A DNA stretch of 64,000 bases from Undibacterium cyanobacteriorum (GCF_031326225.1 NZ_CP133720.1:1612001-1676000); one strand, 5' to 3'; shown: positions 44,575 to 54,771, counted from the first letter of the stretch. The notes: generated by a model from the sequence alone, not told the origin. Numbers and translations: made by a program.

Positions 44575-44886
44575 CAGTAGCTCCCTAAACTTGGACATTG
44601 TTGAGTCATTAATGTGCTTTGCTTCAAATTAATCATATGTGATCCTCAGCAGCTAGACAAGTGTCTATTTGTGAAAAAAGTTGAAACCAAGCGATAGAAC
44701 TTTGATCTTGCTTTGACGGTCATAACCTCACTGCAAGCTTATTTTGCAAGATCGTTCAACAGGAGGCGTCTGTAATTGAGGCTGGGCTTGGTTTTCAGTG
44801 TTTTTGTATATTTTTTGTTAGATCTGGTTGTCGTGTGTTATGAATCGTTATCGGATTCTTCGAGCGCGAGTTAATAGGGAAAAAGT

Positions 44887-46494
44887 ATGAAATATTGTGT
44901 CGCATTTTTAGCGAGTTTGTTGTTACTTGGCAGCGCCTTCGGTGATGATCGATATCCAAGAAACAAAGACATTGATGTTGTGCGTTATCGGTTCTTGATT
45001 GAAGTGAACGATCAAAACGATGTGATACAAGGGCAAAGCCAGGTCAACATGCGGTTTTTGGCGCGGACTAAGCAATTCAGTCTCGATCTGGCCAGCAAGA
45101 CTACCGACGGTAAAGGTATGGAAGTGTTGGCGGTTAAGCAAGGTGATCAAATGCTCAAGTTTGAACACGCCCAAGATCGTTTGACGATTTATCCGAAAGA
45201 CGAGATCAATGGCGGTGATAGTCTGACTTTCCAGATTGAGTACCGTGGCCAGCCTGCAGCGGGTTTGTTCATCAGCAAGAATAAGTTTGGCGATCGTGTT
45301 TTCTTTGCTGATAACTGGCCCAATCTTGGTCATCAATGGTTACCTACGATCGATCACCCTAGTGATAAAGCCGCGGTTGAATTTCTGGTAATCGCCCCTG
45401 CGCAATATAGTGTGGTTGCGAATGGTTTAAAGATGGAAGAAAGTTATATCGATCCACAACGAAAACTCACGCATTGGAAAGAGGACGTGCCGCTCGCGGT
45501 AAAGGTGATGGTGATTGGCGTTGCTAAATTTGCGATGCAAGAGAGCGCACGTTTTAATGATGTGGCGATTTCGAGCTGGGTATTCCCGCAGAACCGTAGT
45601 GAGGGTTTTCGTGACTACGCGATTGCAATTAGTCCGCTCAGTTTCTTCCACCAAAAAATTGGTCCTTACCCCTATAAAAAGCTCGCGAACGTGCAATCGA
45701 AAACTCGTTTTGGCGGCTTGGAAAATGCCAATACGATTTTCTATTTTGAGAATTCTGTGACAGGTAAAGCCGAGCAGGAGGCTTTGGTAGCCCATGAAAT
45801 CGCCCACCAATGGTTTGGTAATTCTGCGACAGAAGCGGATTGGCACCATGTGTGGTTGAGTGAAGGTTTTGCGACCTATTTCACGAATCTGTATATTGAA
45901 AATACTTATGGTCATGATCGTTTCTTAGGGCGACAGGTGGCAGACCGTGAAAAAATTATTCGCTATAGCCAAAAACAATGGCGCCCGATTGTTGATACTG
46001 AAATCGCCGATCCGAAAAATGTACTGAGCCCAAATACTTACGAAAAGGGCGGCTGGGTTCTGCACATGTTGCGACAAGAATTGGGCGATGAGGTCTTCTG
46101 GCAGGGCATACGTGCTTACTATGCCAAGTTCGCTGGCAAGAATGCGCTGAGCGAGGATTTTGCGAGCGTGATGGAGCAGGTTAGCGGGAAAGACTTGAAA
46201 GCCTTCTTCAAACAATGGTTGTATCAAGCAGGTTATCCGGTCCTGAAAGGCAGTTGGACCTACGATGCGAAGACTAAAGAAGTCGTGCTTGAACTCGAGC
46301 AGAGCAATCAGGACTTGTTTCAGTTCCCACTAGAAGTTGCGATTCAACAGCCCGACGGCAAACTTCAAGTACAGACGGTAAAGATTGCAAATTTTAAGGA
46401 AAGCTTCCGTTTGAAGACAGACTTTGTGCCGAAACTCGTGTCTCTCGATCCTCATGTACGCTTGCTGTTTGATGGGAAGTTAACAGCAAACTGA
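44887..46494 (+). CDS. M1-family zinc aminopeptidase, exported
   Basis: Secreted or periplasmic gluzincin of 535 residues with a signal peptide (about 1-19, ending SAFG). Catalytic motif HEIAH at 303-307 with third ligand Glu326 (WLSEGFATYF) is intact. The exopeptidase motif is GGLEN (276-280) where GAMEN is usual; this still provides the substrate-binding Glu. It removes N-terminal residues from peptides. The chain is short because it lacks the long C-terminal helical domain of PepN. ATG 44887 follows AGGGA. It converges on the ABC exporter operon. Confidence 0.9.
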   Translation: MKYCVAFLASLLLLGSAFGDDRYPRNKDIDVVRYRFLIEVNDQNDVIQGQSQVNMRFLARTKQFSLDLASKTTDGKGMEVLAVKQGDQMLKFEHAQDRLTIYPKDEINGGDSLTFQIEYRGQPAAGLFISKNKFGDRVFFADNWPNLGHQWLPTIDHPSDKAAVEFLVIAPAQYSVVANGLKMEESYIDPQRKLTHWKEDVPLAVKVMVIGVAKFAMQESARFNDVAISSWVFPQNRSEGFRDYAIAISPLSFFHQKIGPYPYKKLANVQSKTRFGGLENANTIFYFENSVTGKAEQEALVAHEIAHQWFGNSATEADWHHVWLSEGFATYFTNLYIENTYGHDRFLGRQVADREKIIRYSQKQWRPIVDTEIADPKNVLSPNTYEKGGWVLHMLRQELGDEVFWQGIRAYYAKFAGKNALSEDFASVMEQVSGKDLKAFFKQWLYQAGYPVLKGSWTYDAKTKEVVLELEQSNQDLFQFPLEVAIQQPDGKLQVQTVKIANFKESFRLKTDFVPKLVSLDPHVRLLFDGKLTAN

Positions 46495-46513
46495 AATGAA
46501 GACGACATGAGGT

Positions 46514-47683
46514 TTAGGACTCACGCAAGCAATCAACAATCTTCTTGCGTGAGGCACGCCACGCTGGAATGAAGCCGCCGATGAACCCCATACTTAAAGA
46601 GAACAGCACACTCTTCACGATGATCTCTGGGCTCATTTTGAATTGAAAGGCGAGTTCGCTAAACGTCTGGAAATTGGTCGTGGAAATGTCGACAGTTTGC
46701 ATCCATGAAGCCGCGAATAAGCCAATCAGACCGCCTACCAGCGACAGCAAAAGCGATTCCATCAAGAAGGCGATCAGGATCGCGTTGCGGCGGAAACCGA
46801 GTGCGCGCAAGGTACCGATCTCGCCGACGCGCTGAGCGACTGCGGCGAACATGGTAATCATCGCGCCAACGATGGCGCCAATCGAGAAAATAATCGACAA
46901 ACTCAAACCGAGTATGCGAATAAACGTCGCCAAAGCTTCACTTTGCTCGGCGTAGAATTGAATCTCGGGCTTGGCATCAATCTGTAAGCGAGGATCAAGA
47001 TCAATGCCGCGCTTGACGGCTTCGATCGCGCTTTGATCACTCAAGCGGAAGACGATGGTCGAATATGCATTGCGACGAAAAGCCGCCATCATTTGATCGC
47101 TATCGCCCCAGAGTTCACTATCGAATCCCGTTTTGCCTGAATCGAAGATGCCAACCACGACCCAATCGCGTTGCGCAAAATGCAGCGTTTCTCCGAGGCC
47201 GGTCCCGCGAAAACCTTGCGCGACCGCTTTGCCTGCAATGATTTCTGAGGTGCCAGGGCGGAACATGCGGCCTTCAATGATTTTCACTTGCGGACGTAAT
47301 TCAAGACCGATCTCGGAGGTGCCACGCACAGTCACATTGCTGGGTTTGCCATTGCTACGTTTCGGCAAATTATTCAAAACCACCGGCTCTTTGCTCAACA
47401 TCACGCGGCCATCTCGTGCAGTCGCGATACCCGGCAAACTTTCGATGATTGCCGCTTGGTCGCGTCCGATGCCGCTGTTGATTTCAGCACCGGAGCCTTT
47501 TCGCAAAACCAGTATGTTGTCCGCTTGACCCGTGGCGACCAGAGTTGCGCGGATGCCTTCGCTCATCATTAATACTACGGTAAAAACGAAAACCACAAGA
47601 GCCATGCCGCCGGCAGTGAGGAGGGTGGTGACGCGCCGCACCCACAAATTACGCGCCACGTAGGAAAGAGGGATCGCCTTCAT
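46514..47683 (-). CDS. ABC exporter permease, FtsX/MacB type (second permease)
   Basis: Inner-membrane permease of 389 residues with an N-terminal membrane helix, a periplasmic domain (about 45-260) and three C-terminal helices of the FtsX domain; the segment VAQRVGEIGTLRALGFRRNAILIAFLMESLLLSL is characteristic. ATG 47683 overlaps the stop of the preceding permease gene as ATGA, so the open extension to 47770 is not used. It ends the operon adaptor-ATPase-permease-permease. Export substrate unknown. Confidence 0.88.
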   Translation of the reverse strand: MKAIPLSYVARNLWVRRVTTLLTAGGMALVVFVFTVVLMMSEGIRATLVATGQADNILVLRKGSGAEINSGIGRDQAAIIESLPGIATARDGRVMLSKEPVVLNNLPKRSNGKPSNVTVRGTSEIGLELRPQVKIIEGRMFRPGTSEIIAGKAVAQGFRGTGLGETLHFAQRDWVVVGIFDSGKTGFDSELWGDSDQMMAAFRRNAYSTIVFRLSDQSAIEAVKRGIDLDPRLQIDAKPEIQFYAEQSEALATFIRILGLSLSIIFSIGAIVGAMITMFAAVAQRVGEIGTLRALGFRRNAILIAFLMESLLLSLVGGLIGLFAASWMQTVDISTTNFQTFSELAFQFKMSPEIIVKSVLFSLSMGFIGGFIPAWRASRKKIVDCLRES

Positions 47684-48837
47684 GCTACGTGCATCAAACC
47701 GTTGACGATGTCGATGCGCGACATTTTCCACGCAGGCCAAGCCGCGGCGACGACGCCGACCACTAAGCACGCGAGAACCTGCAAAGCCATCGTGGTTTCA
47801 GAGACCACGAATACCGGGAACAAAGTACCTACCGCTTTGGCAAATCCTGCGGCAATCGGTAAGGTCAAGAGCATGCCCGCGCCGCCGCCAATCAGGGCAA
47901 TCACCAAACTCTCGCCAAATAAAAGTTTGACCACAAAGCTCGGTGAGAATCCTAAGGCTTTGAGGGTTGCGTATTCGGCTAATCGCTCGCGTGCCGTCAT
48001 ACTCATGGTATTGGCCATGACCGCCATGATGATAATGATGATGACATAGGAGACTGCATTCACAGCGACTAAAATCGCTTCACTCATGGACACGAAACCG
48101 AGCTGGAAGGCTTTTTCGGTTTCGGTCAATGTCTCTGCTAAAGAATTTTTGAACTGCTGATCGATGCGTTCTGAAATGAGGGGGGCGTTGTCGGGCTCGT
48201 TAATGCGCACGATATACACGCCGACAAAATCGGTACTGCGTTTCAAACGTTTTTTGGTGGTCTCGGTCAAATATTGCCAATGAAAAAGCATTTGCGATTC
48301 ATCAGTTTTGGCATCCGCGCCGTCCCATATGCCGCGTAAAGTGAAAGTCCACGTGCCTGGATAAATGGTGCCGCGCAGTGGAATTTGATCACCGATTTTC
48401 CAGCCATATTGCTCCGCTAATTTGCGCCCCACGATACAGCCTTGTCGATCTAGGATAAAAGCTTTTTTCTCCTCATCAGACAAAATGTATTCAGGATAGA
48501 GCGCCAGATAGCTAGCGGGTTCGACGGCAAATTGCGGGAAAAAATTACGCTCAGTGATATACACACCGCCAAACCAATTCGACCAACTCACACCAGTCAC
48601 GCCTTCGACATTGCGCAAACGCTCGGCGTAGTTCAGCGGCAAGGGGAAGGTGAGGGAGATCGAATTCCTCGTCACCAAGCGTACACTGGAGGTGCCTTCG
48701 ACGCCGGCATACCAAGCGTCGATAATGGTTCGCAACAAGCCAAAAGCGCAGATGGCAACCACCAGACCGACCATGGTTAAAATGGTGCGGAGGCGATGGC
48801 GAAATGCGTTCTTGAGTAGGAGCCGAAACAGGAACAT
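47680..48837 (-). CDS. ABC exporter permease, FtsX/MacB type (first permease)
   Basis: Inner-membrane permease of 385 residues, same architecture as its downstream neighbour but clearly different in sequence: N-terminal helix, periplasmic domain, and FtsX-type C-terminal helices with MTARERLAEYATLKALGFSPSFVVKLLFGESLV. The two permeases probably form a heterodimer driven by the ATPase encoded just upstream (15-base gap). The stop overlaps the next start (ATGA). Confidence 0.88.
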   Translation of the reverse strand: MFLFRLLLKNAFRHRLRTILTMVGLVVAICAFGLLRTIIDAWYAGVEGTSSVRLVTRNSISLTFPLPLNYAERLRNVEGVTGVSWSNWFGGVYITERNFFPQFAVEPASYLALYPEYILSDEEKKAFILDRQGCIVGRKLAEQYGWKIGDQIPLRGTIYPGTWTFTLRGIWDGADAKTDESQMLFHWQYLTETTKKRLKRSTDFVGVYIVRINEPDNAPLISERIDQQFKNSLAETLTETEKAFQLGFVSMSEAILVAVNAVSYVIIIIIMAVMANTMSMTARERLAEYATLKALGFSPSFVVKLLFGESLVIALIGGGAGMLLTLPIAAGFAKAVGTLFPVFVVSETTMALQVLACLVVGVVAAAWPAWKMSRIDIVNGLMHVA

Positions 48838-48852
48838 AAAAGTCTATTGGGA

Positions 48853-49599
48853 TTAGAGATGATCGGCCGGCATGACCTTGGCATCTTCATCGACCAGCAC
48901 CCCTTTTTCGAGATGCACCATGCGCCCAGCGCGCGCTGCGGCTTTTGGATCGTGCGTGACCATAATGATGGTTTTGCCGAGATCGCGTTGCAATTGGTCG
49001 AGCAAATCGAGGACCTCTTCCGCGGTGTGACGGTCTAAGTCGCCGGTAGGTTCATCGGCGACGATTAGCGTTGGGTCAGTCACCAAGGCACGCGCGATCG
49101 CGACACGTTGTTGTTGGCCACCCGAGAGCTCGTTCGGGTAGTGATCCATGCGGTCGGTCAGTTTGACCATTTCCAAGGCAGCTTGCACATGCGCCTTACG
49201 TTGGCTGCGACTCAGATTGGTCAGCAAAAGTGGAAGCTCCACATTTTCGAAAGCGGTGAGGACCGGCATCAGGTTATAAAACTGAAAGATGAAACCGACA
49301 TTCGAGGCCCGCCAATCCGCCAGTTGCGCTTCATTTAGACGCGCGATATTAATGCCGCCGATTTCGATTTCACCACCACTTGGTTTGTCGATACCGGCAA
49401 CGAGATTCAGCAAGGTACTCTTGCCAGATCCCGACGGTCCCATTAGAGACAAGAACTCGGCATGGGCAATTTCGAGATTCACGTCGCTCAGGACATTGAT
49501 TGCCTGTCCGCCACGGAAATAAGTTTTGCTCAAATTACGGATACGAATCACCGGCACATCGTGTTCGTTACCGCTCAGGCTCGCTGTTGACGTACTCAT
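48853..49599 (-). CDS. ABC transporter ATPase, LolD/MacB type
   Basis: Cytoplasmic ATPase subunit of 248 residues. Walker A GPSGSGKST (54-62), Q-loop FIFQFYNLMPVLTAFENVELP, signature LSGGQQQRVAIARAL, Walker B LIVADEPTGDLD and the H-loop in VTHDP are all intact. The Q-loop/AFENVELP region is typical of the LolD/MacB/FtsE-like exporters that move substrates from the periplasm or inner leaflet outward. Its start overlaps the adaptor-gene stop (ATGA). Confidence 0.93.
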   Translation of the reverse strand: MSTSTASLSGNEHDVPVIRIRNLSKTYFRGGQAINVLSDVNLEIAHAEFLSLMGPSGSGKSTLLNLVAGIDKPSGGEIEIGGINIARLNEAQLADWRASNVGFIFQFYNLMPVLTAFENVELPLLLTNLSRSQRKAHVQAALEMVKLTDRMDHYPNELSGGQQQRVAIARALVTDPTLIVADEPTGDLDRHTAEEVLDLLDQLQRDLGKTIIMVTHDPKAAARAGRMVHLEKGVLVDEDAKVMPADHL

Positions 49600-50813
49600 T
49601 TGCTGACGACCGTAATTTTGGTTCCGGCTTCGAGCTTCGCATCGGGATTCAAAACCAGTTTGTCACCTGATTTGAGCTCGCCCGTAATTTCGATATTTTC
49701 ACCAATCTTTCGACCTGGCGTAATGTTCAATATTTCGACGCTATCGTCCTTCATGCGGAAGACGACTTTTTTGCCTTGGCGCTCGACAATCGCTTTGGGA
49801 TTGACTGTCAATACGGCTTTTTGATCAGCATCGGTCGCGGCTTGAGACAGGATCGTCACTTTGGCACTCATTTCCGGCAAGATGCGTGGGTCGAGTTTTT
49901 CAAAACGAATCTTGGTCATGACGGTTGCTTTGGCACGATCCACGGTCGGCACGATGCCGGCCACCGTGCCACGGAAGCGGGAATCTGGCAGAGCGTCTAG
50001 CGTGATCTCTACTGGCATGCCGATTTTTGCTTTGGCTAAGTTACTCTCGGAAACGTCAGCTTCGACTTCCAAAGTACTCATGTCGGCCATCGTCACAACT
50101 GCGCCTTGCGCACCGGCGGCACTGGAAAACGGTGTGATGATGTCGCCGATATTGGCATTTTTCACTAGCACCACGCCATCGAAAGGCGCCCGAATTTCAG
50201 TGAAGTCTTGGTTGACCTGTTGCACCTTCATTTGCGATTTCGCTACCGCGACACTGGCTTGTGCGCTCACCATGGCCGCTTTGGCTGCGTTCACACGCTT
50301 TTGGGCAGTGTCCATGGCTTGCGGTGAAATAAAGCCTTGCGCTTGCAAACCTTGTGCACGTTTCAAATCGGCTTCTGCATTGACTAATTCAATATTGGCT
50401 TGGGCGACACCAGCCTCGGCTTGTTTCACGCTCGCTTGGACTGAGGCAATCGCCGCCTGCACGTCACTGGCATCCAGTTTGGCGATCACTTCTCCCTGTT
50501 TGACGTGACTACCTTCTCGTACATTCAACCAAATCAATCGTCCAGTTGCTTTGCTCGCCACTGCCGCGCGGCGTTGGGCGACCACATAACCAGAGGCCGT
50601 CAACTGTGCATATTGCTGTGAAGGGTAGGAGGTGACGACCGAGGTGCTTTGGACTTCCGATTTTCGCGGTTTGAGTGCAATCGCGCCAGCGATCAGGATT
50701 ACGGCGATGGGTGCCGCGAATAAGAGCCAATTCTTCTTTTTCTGAAATTGCGGTGCTTGGCGGTCAATTTTAAGTTGTTGAAGCTTAGGGCTATTTGCGC
50801 TGGTGTTTGTCAT
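49596..50813 (-). CDS. Periplasmic adaptor (HlyD/MacA family) of the ABC exporter
   Basis: A 405-residue membrane-fusion protein: one N-terminal membrane anchor (about 28-47), a biotinyl-lipoyl-like domain (GRLIWLNVREGSHVKQGEVIAKLDASD), a long helical hairpin (about 115-205, rich in Ala and Gln heptads), and beta-barrel domains (IRAPFDGVVLVKNANIGDIITP). It would link the permeases to an outer-membrane channel; no TolC-like gene is in the window. It is the first gene of the four-gene operon, with about 185 bases to the previous gene. Confidence 0.9.
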   Translation of the reverse strand: MTNTSANSPKLQQLKIDRQAPQFQKKKNWLLFAAPIAVILIAGAIALKPRKSEVQSTSVVTSYPSQQYAQLTASGYVVAQRRAAVASKATGRLIWLNVREGSHVKQGEVIAKLDASDVQAAIASVQASVKQAEAGVAQANIELVNAEADLKRAQGLQAQGFISPQAMDTAQKRVNAAKAAMVSAQASVAVAKSQMKVQQVNQDFTEIRAPFDGVVLVKNANIGDIITPFSSAAGAQGAVVTMADMSTLEVEADVSESNLAKAKIGMPVEITLDALPDSRFRGTVAGIVPTVDRAKATVMTKIRFEKLDPRILPEMSAKVTILSQAATDADQKAVLTVNPKAIVERQGKKVVFRMKDDSVEILNITPGRKIGENIEITGELKSGDKLVLNPDAKLEAGTKITVVSK

Positions 50814-50999
50814 GAGAAAAACCTGGCTGAGTCAAAGCGAAAAAGTGTACGGCAGCGATAAATTCTAGGAATTTGAGCGGCTTAAGTGCGTGATGATAGC
50901 TCAAAATACGCAGCTAGGCTTGACTGGTCAACCGACCATGGTCATTAATTTTGGGGACGTGGAATCGACGGATTGGCGGTGAGATCGACAATTGCAAAC

Positions 51000-51893
51000 T
51001 TATTGACCGAGGCTCTTGAGTTGATTGGGATCCAAGAGCATTTCCTTCGCTAATTTATCTCCCACATAACGTGCAAAAATGCGCTCAAGTGTGCCATCTG
51101 CTTGCATTCCATTCAGAGCCGTTTGGAGCATTTGAACCGATTTTGGTGAGATCGTTCGCTTCGAAATATAAAGACCGGCGACAAAGGCATCGTTGGGATA
51201 CCAATCACGTAACACGGTTGACTCGGGAAGTTGCTTTTGTCGAGAAAGATCAATGTAGCTCGTTGGAATAATTAAGATCCCGTGCACACGTTTTACTTGG
51301 AGCAGTTTAATCAGCGATGCAAAATCAGCGACTTCATAAATACGATTTTGGTGTCTGAGATTGGTCACAAAATCATTGTATTGACGGCCATGCTGAAAGC
51401 CTTTAATCACCGCCATCTTGAGGTTTTTGTTGGCCAAAAATCCTGCGGCAGTTTGTTCTTGTGCACTCAAACTAGTGCTGATCAGAGCGTAGTTGCGTGT
51501 GGAGAAATAAGGCACTGAAGTAGCCCATTCTTCGCGCTCGATGGTTTTGATGCCGGACATCGACATATCAAGGCTAGCTTCGCGAATTTGGCTCCAGATT
51601 CGTGCTTGTGATTCGACCCGTGGCTTAAACTGACAATTGGTTCGGAGAGCGAGGGCCTCCAAGATGTCTTGATCGATACCTGAAAATCGACCGTCAGGCA
51701 GGCGGTAAAAAAGGGCGCCGATTTCTAGTAAGCCAACCCGGATTTGCCCACATTCATGCTCAACTTCAAGTGTGGCCGACCACGATGTAGAACTGAAGCC
51801 CAAGCAGCTGGTAGCAACAAAAAGAAGAGTGCCAACACCCTTCCAAAAAAGGTGAGCTTTTGCAATGCGATGAGAGGGCTGTAGGTGGCGCAT
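51000..51893 (-). CDS. Extracellular solute-binding protein family 3-like, secreted
   Basis: A 297-residue protein with a signal peptide (about 1-40, ending SWSA) and the periplasmic amino-acid-binding fold: RVGLLEIGALFYRLPDGRFSGIDQDILEALALRTNC near the start and a later KMAVIKGFQHGRQYNDFV/LIKLLQVKRVHGILI hinge region. No transporter permease or ATPase of the matching type is adjacent, so it may be an orphan sensor-type or scavenging binding protein. Ligand unknown. Confidence 0.75.
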   Translation of the reverse strand: MRHLQPSHRIAKAHLFWKGVGTLLFVATSCLGFSSTSWSATLEVEHECGQIRVGLLEIGALFYRLPDGRFSGIDQDILEALALRTNCQFKPRVESQARIWSQIREASLDMSMSGIKTIEREEWATSVPYFSTRNYALISTSLSAQEQTAAGFLANKNLKMAVIKGFQHGRQYNDFVTNLRHQNRIYEVADFASLIKLLQVKRVHGILIIPTSYIDLSRQKQLPESTVLRDWYPNDAFVAGLYISKRTISPKSVQMLQTALNGMQADGTLERIFARYVGDKLAKEMLLDPNQLKSLGQ

Positions 51894-51981
51894 GGCATTA
51901 GACTATTGGAAGCCATGCGCCTTGGCAAGCGCTTTATGATAGAAGGCATTCGCTGTTGCAAACGAGCGAATGCCTTGCCGT

Positions 51982-52908
51982 TTAGTGCTTCACCTGGTTG
52001 GCTTCGGACGTGCCATCACTGAGGCTGTCGGTGGCGAAAAGCTGTGCACAGTCAACTTGATCGAAGGCATAGAGCTTGCCACAAAAATCACAGTTGATAC
52101 TCAATGTGTTGAGTTCAGCGACGGCCGCATCGACCTCTTCGCGACCTAACATCTTGAGCATATTGCCAACTTTCTCACGGTTGCAATTGCAATGAAAGGC
52201 TGGGAACACCGGATCAAACACTCTGAGTGTTTCTTCCCAGAATAAGCGTGTCATCAGTGTTTGGATGTCGGTCGATAAAAGCTCTTCCTGTTTGAGCGTG
52301 CCGCCGAGCATCGCCGCCCGATTCCACGCCTCGGTTTCATCTTCGACACTGGCTTCGGTGCCACCATGCTTTGGTAGTTTTTGCAGTAGCAAGCCGCGCG
52401 CAACTTGGTCATCTGCCGCCAGCCATAATTTGGTGTCAAGCTGCTCTGAGCGCATCATATAGTTTTCGATAATCGTGGCGACTGATTCACCGTCCAGAGG
52501 CACGATACCTTGGTAAGCTTGCTGCCCCGGTAGTTTGTCATTCGGATCGAGAGTAATGACGAATCTGCCTTGACCATGGCTGTGCACAAGTTCAGTTAGA
52601 CTCGCGTCATCAGCAATGACGGCATCCGGTGCAAGTTTTGCCGTAGCGCGCAGATTGAGAGAAGCATCGCATTCAACAACCAATAATCGTACCGGACCAT
52701 CACCATGGATTTGCATAATCATGGTGCCATTAAATTTGAGATTGGCACTCAACAAAGTCGCTGCAGCCAATAGTTCACCCAAAATAGACTGGACCGCTTT
52801 GGGATACTGTTGGTACGACAAAATTTCTCGCCAAGTATTTGGCAACTCGACGAGTTCACCACGCACACCGGCGTGTTCAAACATAAATTTCTGAAGTTGG
52901 TCTTTCAC
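51982..52908 (-). CDS. hslO: Redox-regulated chaperone Hsp33
   Basis: Cytoplasmic holdase activated by oxidation and unfolding. The four zinc/redox cysteines are in HCNCNRE and NCDFCGKLY near the C-terminus, the exact CxC...CxxC arrangement of Hsp33. The natural start is a GTG at 52908 (encoded product begins as fMet-KDQLQKFMFEHAGVRGELVEL) with AAAGGA five to six bases ahead; the open frame to 53052 only adds unrelated residues. Length 308 aa is normal. It lies between a binding-protein gene and the gamma-carbonic anhydrase gene, all leftward. Confidence 0.93.
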   Translation of the reverse strand: MKDQLQKFMFEHAGVRGELVELPNTWREILSYQQYPKAVQSILGELLAAATLLSANLKFNGTMIMQIHGDGPVRLLVVECDASLNLRATAKLAPDAVIADDASLTELVHSHGQGRFVITLDPNDKLPGQQAYQGIVPLDGESVATIIENYMMRSEQLDTKLWLAADDQVARGLLLQKLPKHGGTEASVEDETEAWNRAAMLGGTLKQEELLSTDIQTLMTRLFWEETLRVFDPVFPAFHCNCNREKVGNMLKMLGREEVDAAVAELNTLSINCDFCGKLYAFDQVDCAQLFATDSLSDGTSEANQVKH

Positions 52909-53069
52909 GTGTTTCCTTTGCTTCTTTTTGCTGCTGTAAATCGAATGTGTTTCATAAAAATGCGCCAATGAGAACCCGGAAAAGGTGCTCTGTGCCATGC
53001 TCACAAAATTTGCAGATACTTTTCCTTTTTCAGAATGACGCTTCGGGTACAAGATCGCCGTCGTTCGTC

Positions 53070-53594
53070 TTAGCCTATGCGCTTAAGCTTGGTTTTGAAG
53101 TCTTGGCCGCGTTGCACGTAATTTGCTGCGTTGGCTTTGATGCCGGCCAAAGCTTCGGGCGTGAGTTCACGGACGACTTTTGCTGGTGCTCCCACGATCA
53201 GTGAGTTGTCCGGAAATTCCTTTCCTTCTGTGACTAAGGCGCCGGCACCAACCAAGCAATTTTTGCCGATCTTAGCGCCGTTTAGAACAACTGCTTGAAT
53301 GCCAATCAGAGAACCGTCGCCAATCTCACAACCATGTAACATGGCTTGATGGCCAACCGTGACGCCCGTGCCAACTTTCAGCGGATAGCCCGGGTCAGTA
53401 TGCAATATGCAGGCTTCTTGCACATTGCTGTTTTCGCCGATATGGATCAATTCATTGTCGCCACGGATCGTGACGTCAAACCAAATGCTCGCTTTCGCAT
53501 CGATTTTCACTTTCCCAATGACTTTTGCAGTCTCCGCAATAAAAGCCGATGGATCGATTTCTGGTGCAGTGTCGCCGAGCTGATAAATGGCCAT
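53070..53594 (-). CDS. Gamma-carbonic anhydrase-like hexapeptide protein
   Basis: A 174-residue left-handed beta-helix protein built of hexapeptide repeats ([LIV]-G-x4). Three histidines that bind metal in gamma-class carbonic anhydrases are present: His65 (CILHTD), His82 and His87 (VGHQAMLHGCEIG). The family (YrdA/PaaY/CaiE) includes active and inactive members; catalysis is plausible but not shown. It is upstream of hslO by about 160 bases on the same strand and divergent from the DUF455 gene. Confidence 0.88.
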   Translation of the reverse strand: MAIYQLGDTAPEIDPSAFIAETAKVIGKVKIDAKASIWFDVTIRGDNELIHIGENSNVQEACILHTDPGYPLKVGTGVTVGHQAMLHGCEIGDGSLIGIQAVVLNGAKIGKNCLVGAGALVTEGKEFPDNSLIVGAPAKVVRELTPEALAGIKANAANYVQRGQDFKTKLKRIG

Positions 53595-53776
53595 AAATTC
53601 TCGTTCAATAATGGGTTTAGCGATTATGTGGTCGATCGGTCCGATCTGTTTTAGATCAAAAAGTCGTGATCAAACGCTTGAAAGCGAAGTGTGAATCGAC
53701 TTTCGTCGCATACTAGAGCGCATTATTTCGTAAAATAGCGGACTCACATCGCAAACCATCATTTTACCGCTGCTCC

Positions 53777-54664
53777 ATGAATTCCACGAAGTCCCCTAAT
53801 AAAATTAGCGATTCTACAAATATTAATCAATTGCAAATTGATGCGATGGAGTCAAGCACAAGCAATGGTAAGGAACTTCGGCAGCAAGCCTTACAAGTCT
53901 TAGCCGAGCCAAACCCCCAGCGAAAAGCCATTGCCGCAACTGCTTTACGTGAAGCGTGGCAGGCCGGCCGACTTGAGCTCAACTGTGAGGCAGAGCTGCA
54001 AGGCATGGCAGGAATTCCGGGACGACCTGAGCGGCCGGAACTGGTGCCGCCTTTGGCAGTCAAAAGACGGGCGATGAACACTCCGGAAGGACGAGCCACT
54101 CTTATACACGCCTTAGCCCATATCGAATTTAATGCGATCAATCTCGCCTTAGACGCTATTTGGCGCTTTGCGAATATGCCAGCGCAGTATTACGAAGATT
54201 GGCTGCAAGTGGCGCAAGAAGAAGCCTATCACTTTAGTCTGCTCGATGCTCATTTGCAGGCGATGGGGTACCACTATGGTGATTTCCCTGCGCATAATAG
54301 TTTATGGGAGTTGGCTGAGAATACCGGCCCCGATGTGTTGTGGCGGATGGCATTAGTTCCTCGAACCATGGAGGCGCGCGGTCTCGATGCAACGCCTGCT
54401 CTAAGAGCGAAAATCGCGCAGACTGGAGATCACGCGGCCGCTGAGATTCTCGATATCATTCTGCGGGATGAGATTGGACATGTTGCGATTGGCAATCGGT
54501 GGTATGCCTATTTGTGCCAACAACGTAATTTGAATCCCATCACGACCTTCAAAGAGTTAGCGCGACGATTCCGAGCACCCCAATTACGCGCGCCGTTTAA
54601 TCTGGAAGCGCGGCTCGCCGCTGGTTTCACGGAAACTGAGCTGGAAGCTATGCAAGCGAATTAA
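53777..54664 (+). CDS. DUF455 ferritin-like protein
   Basis: A 295-residue helical protein with ferritin-type metal motifs: HIEFNAINLALDAIWRF, EEAYHFSLLDAHL, EARGLDATP and RDEIGHVAIGNRWYAYLC, giving the repeated E...ExxH pattern of a carboxylate-bridged di-iron site. The family is common in proteobacteria; no activity is established, though a hydroxylase or oxygen-related role similar to MiaE has been considered because of the fold. The first 25 residues are polar and poorly conserved. Confidence 0.85.
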   Translation: MNSTKSPNKISDSTNINQLQIDAMESSTSNGKELRQQALQVLAEPNPQRKAIAATALREAWQAGRLELNCEAELQGMAGIPGRPERPELVPPLAVKRRAMNTPEGRATLIHALAHIEFNAINLALDAIWRFANMPAQYYEDWLQVAQEEAYHFSLLDAHLQAMGYHYGDFPAHNSLWELAENTGPDVLWRMALVPRTMEARGLDATPALRAKIAQTGDHAAAEILDIILRDEIGHVAIGNRWYAYLCQQRNLNPITTFKELARRFRAPQLRAPFNLEARLAAGFTETELEAMQAN

Positions 54665-54771
54665 GCTAGAAAATGCCCTGTATTATCGATTTGTAGTCAG
54701 CCGTGCAGCCTGCATAATGGATCCTGAGTCATTGTGATTGGTTGATTGTTTGATGAGGTGGGGCGGCAGCT

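Noticed and set aside
49861..50508. 215-codon open frame on the plus strand
   Set aside because: Antisense to the alanine-rich hairpin of the HlyD-type adaptor, which naturally leaves long reverse frames.
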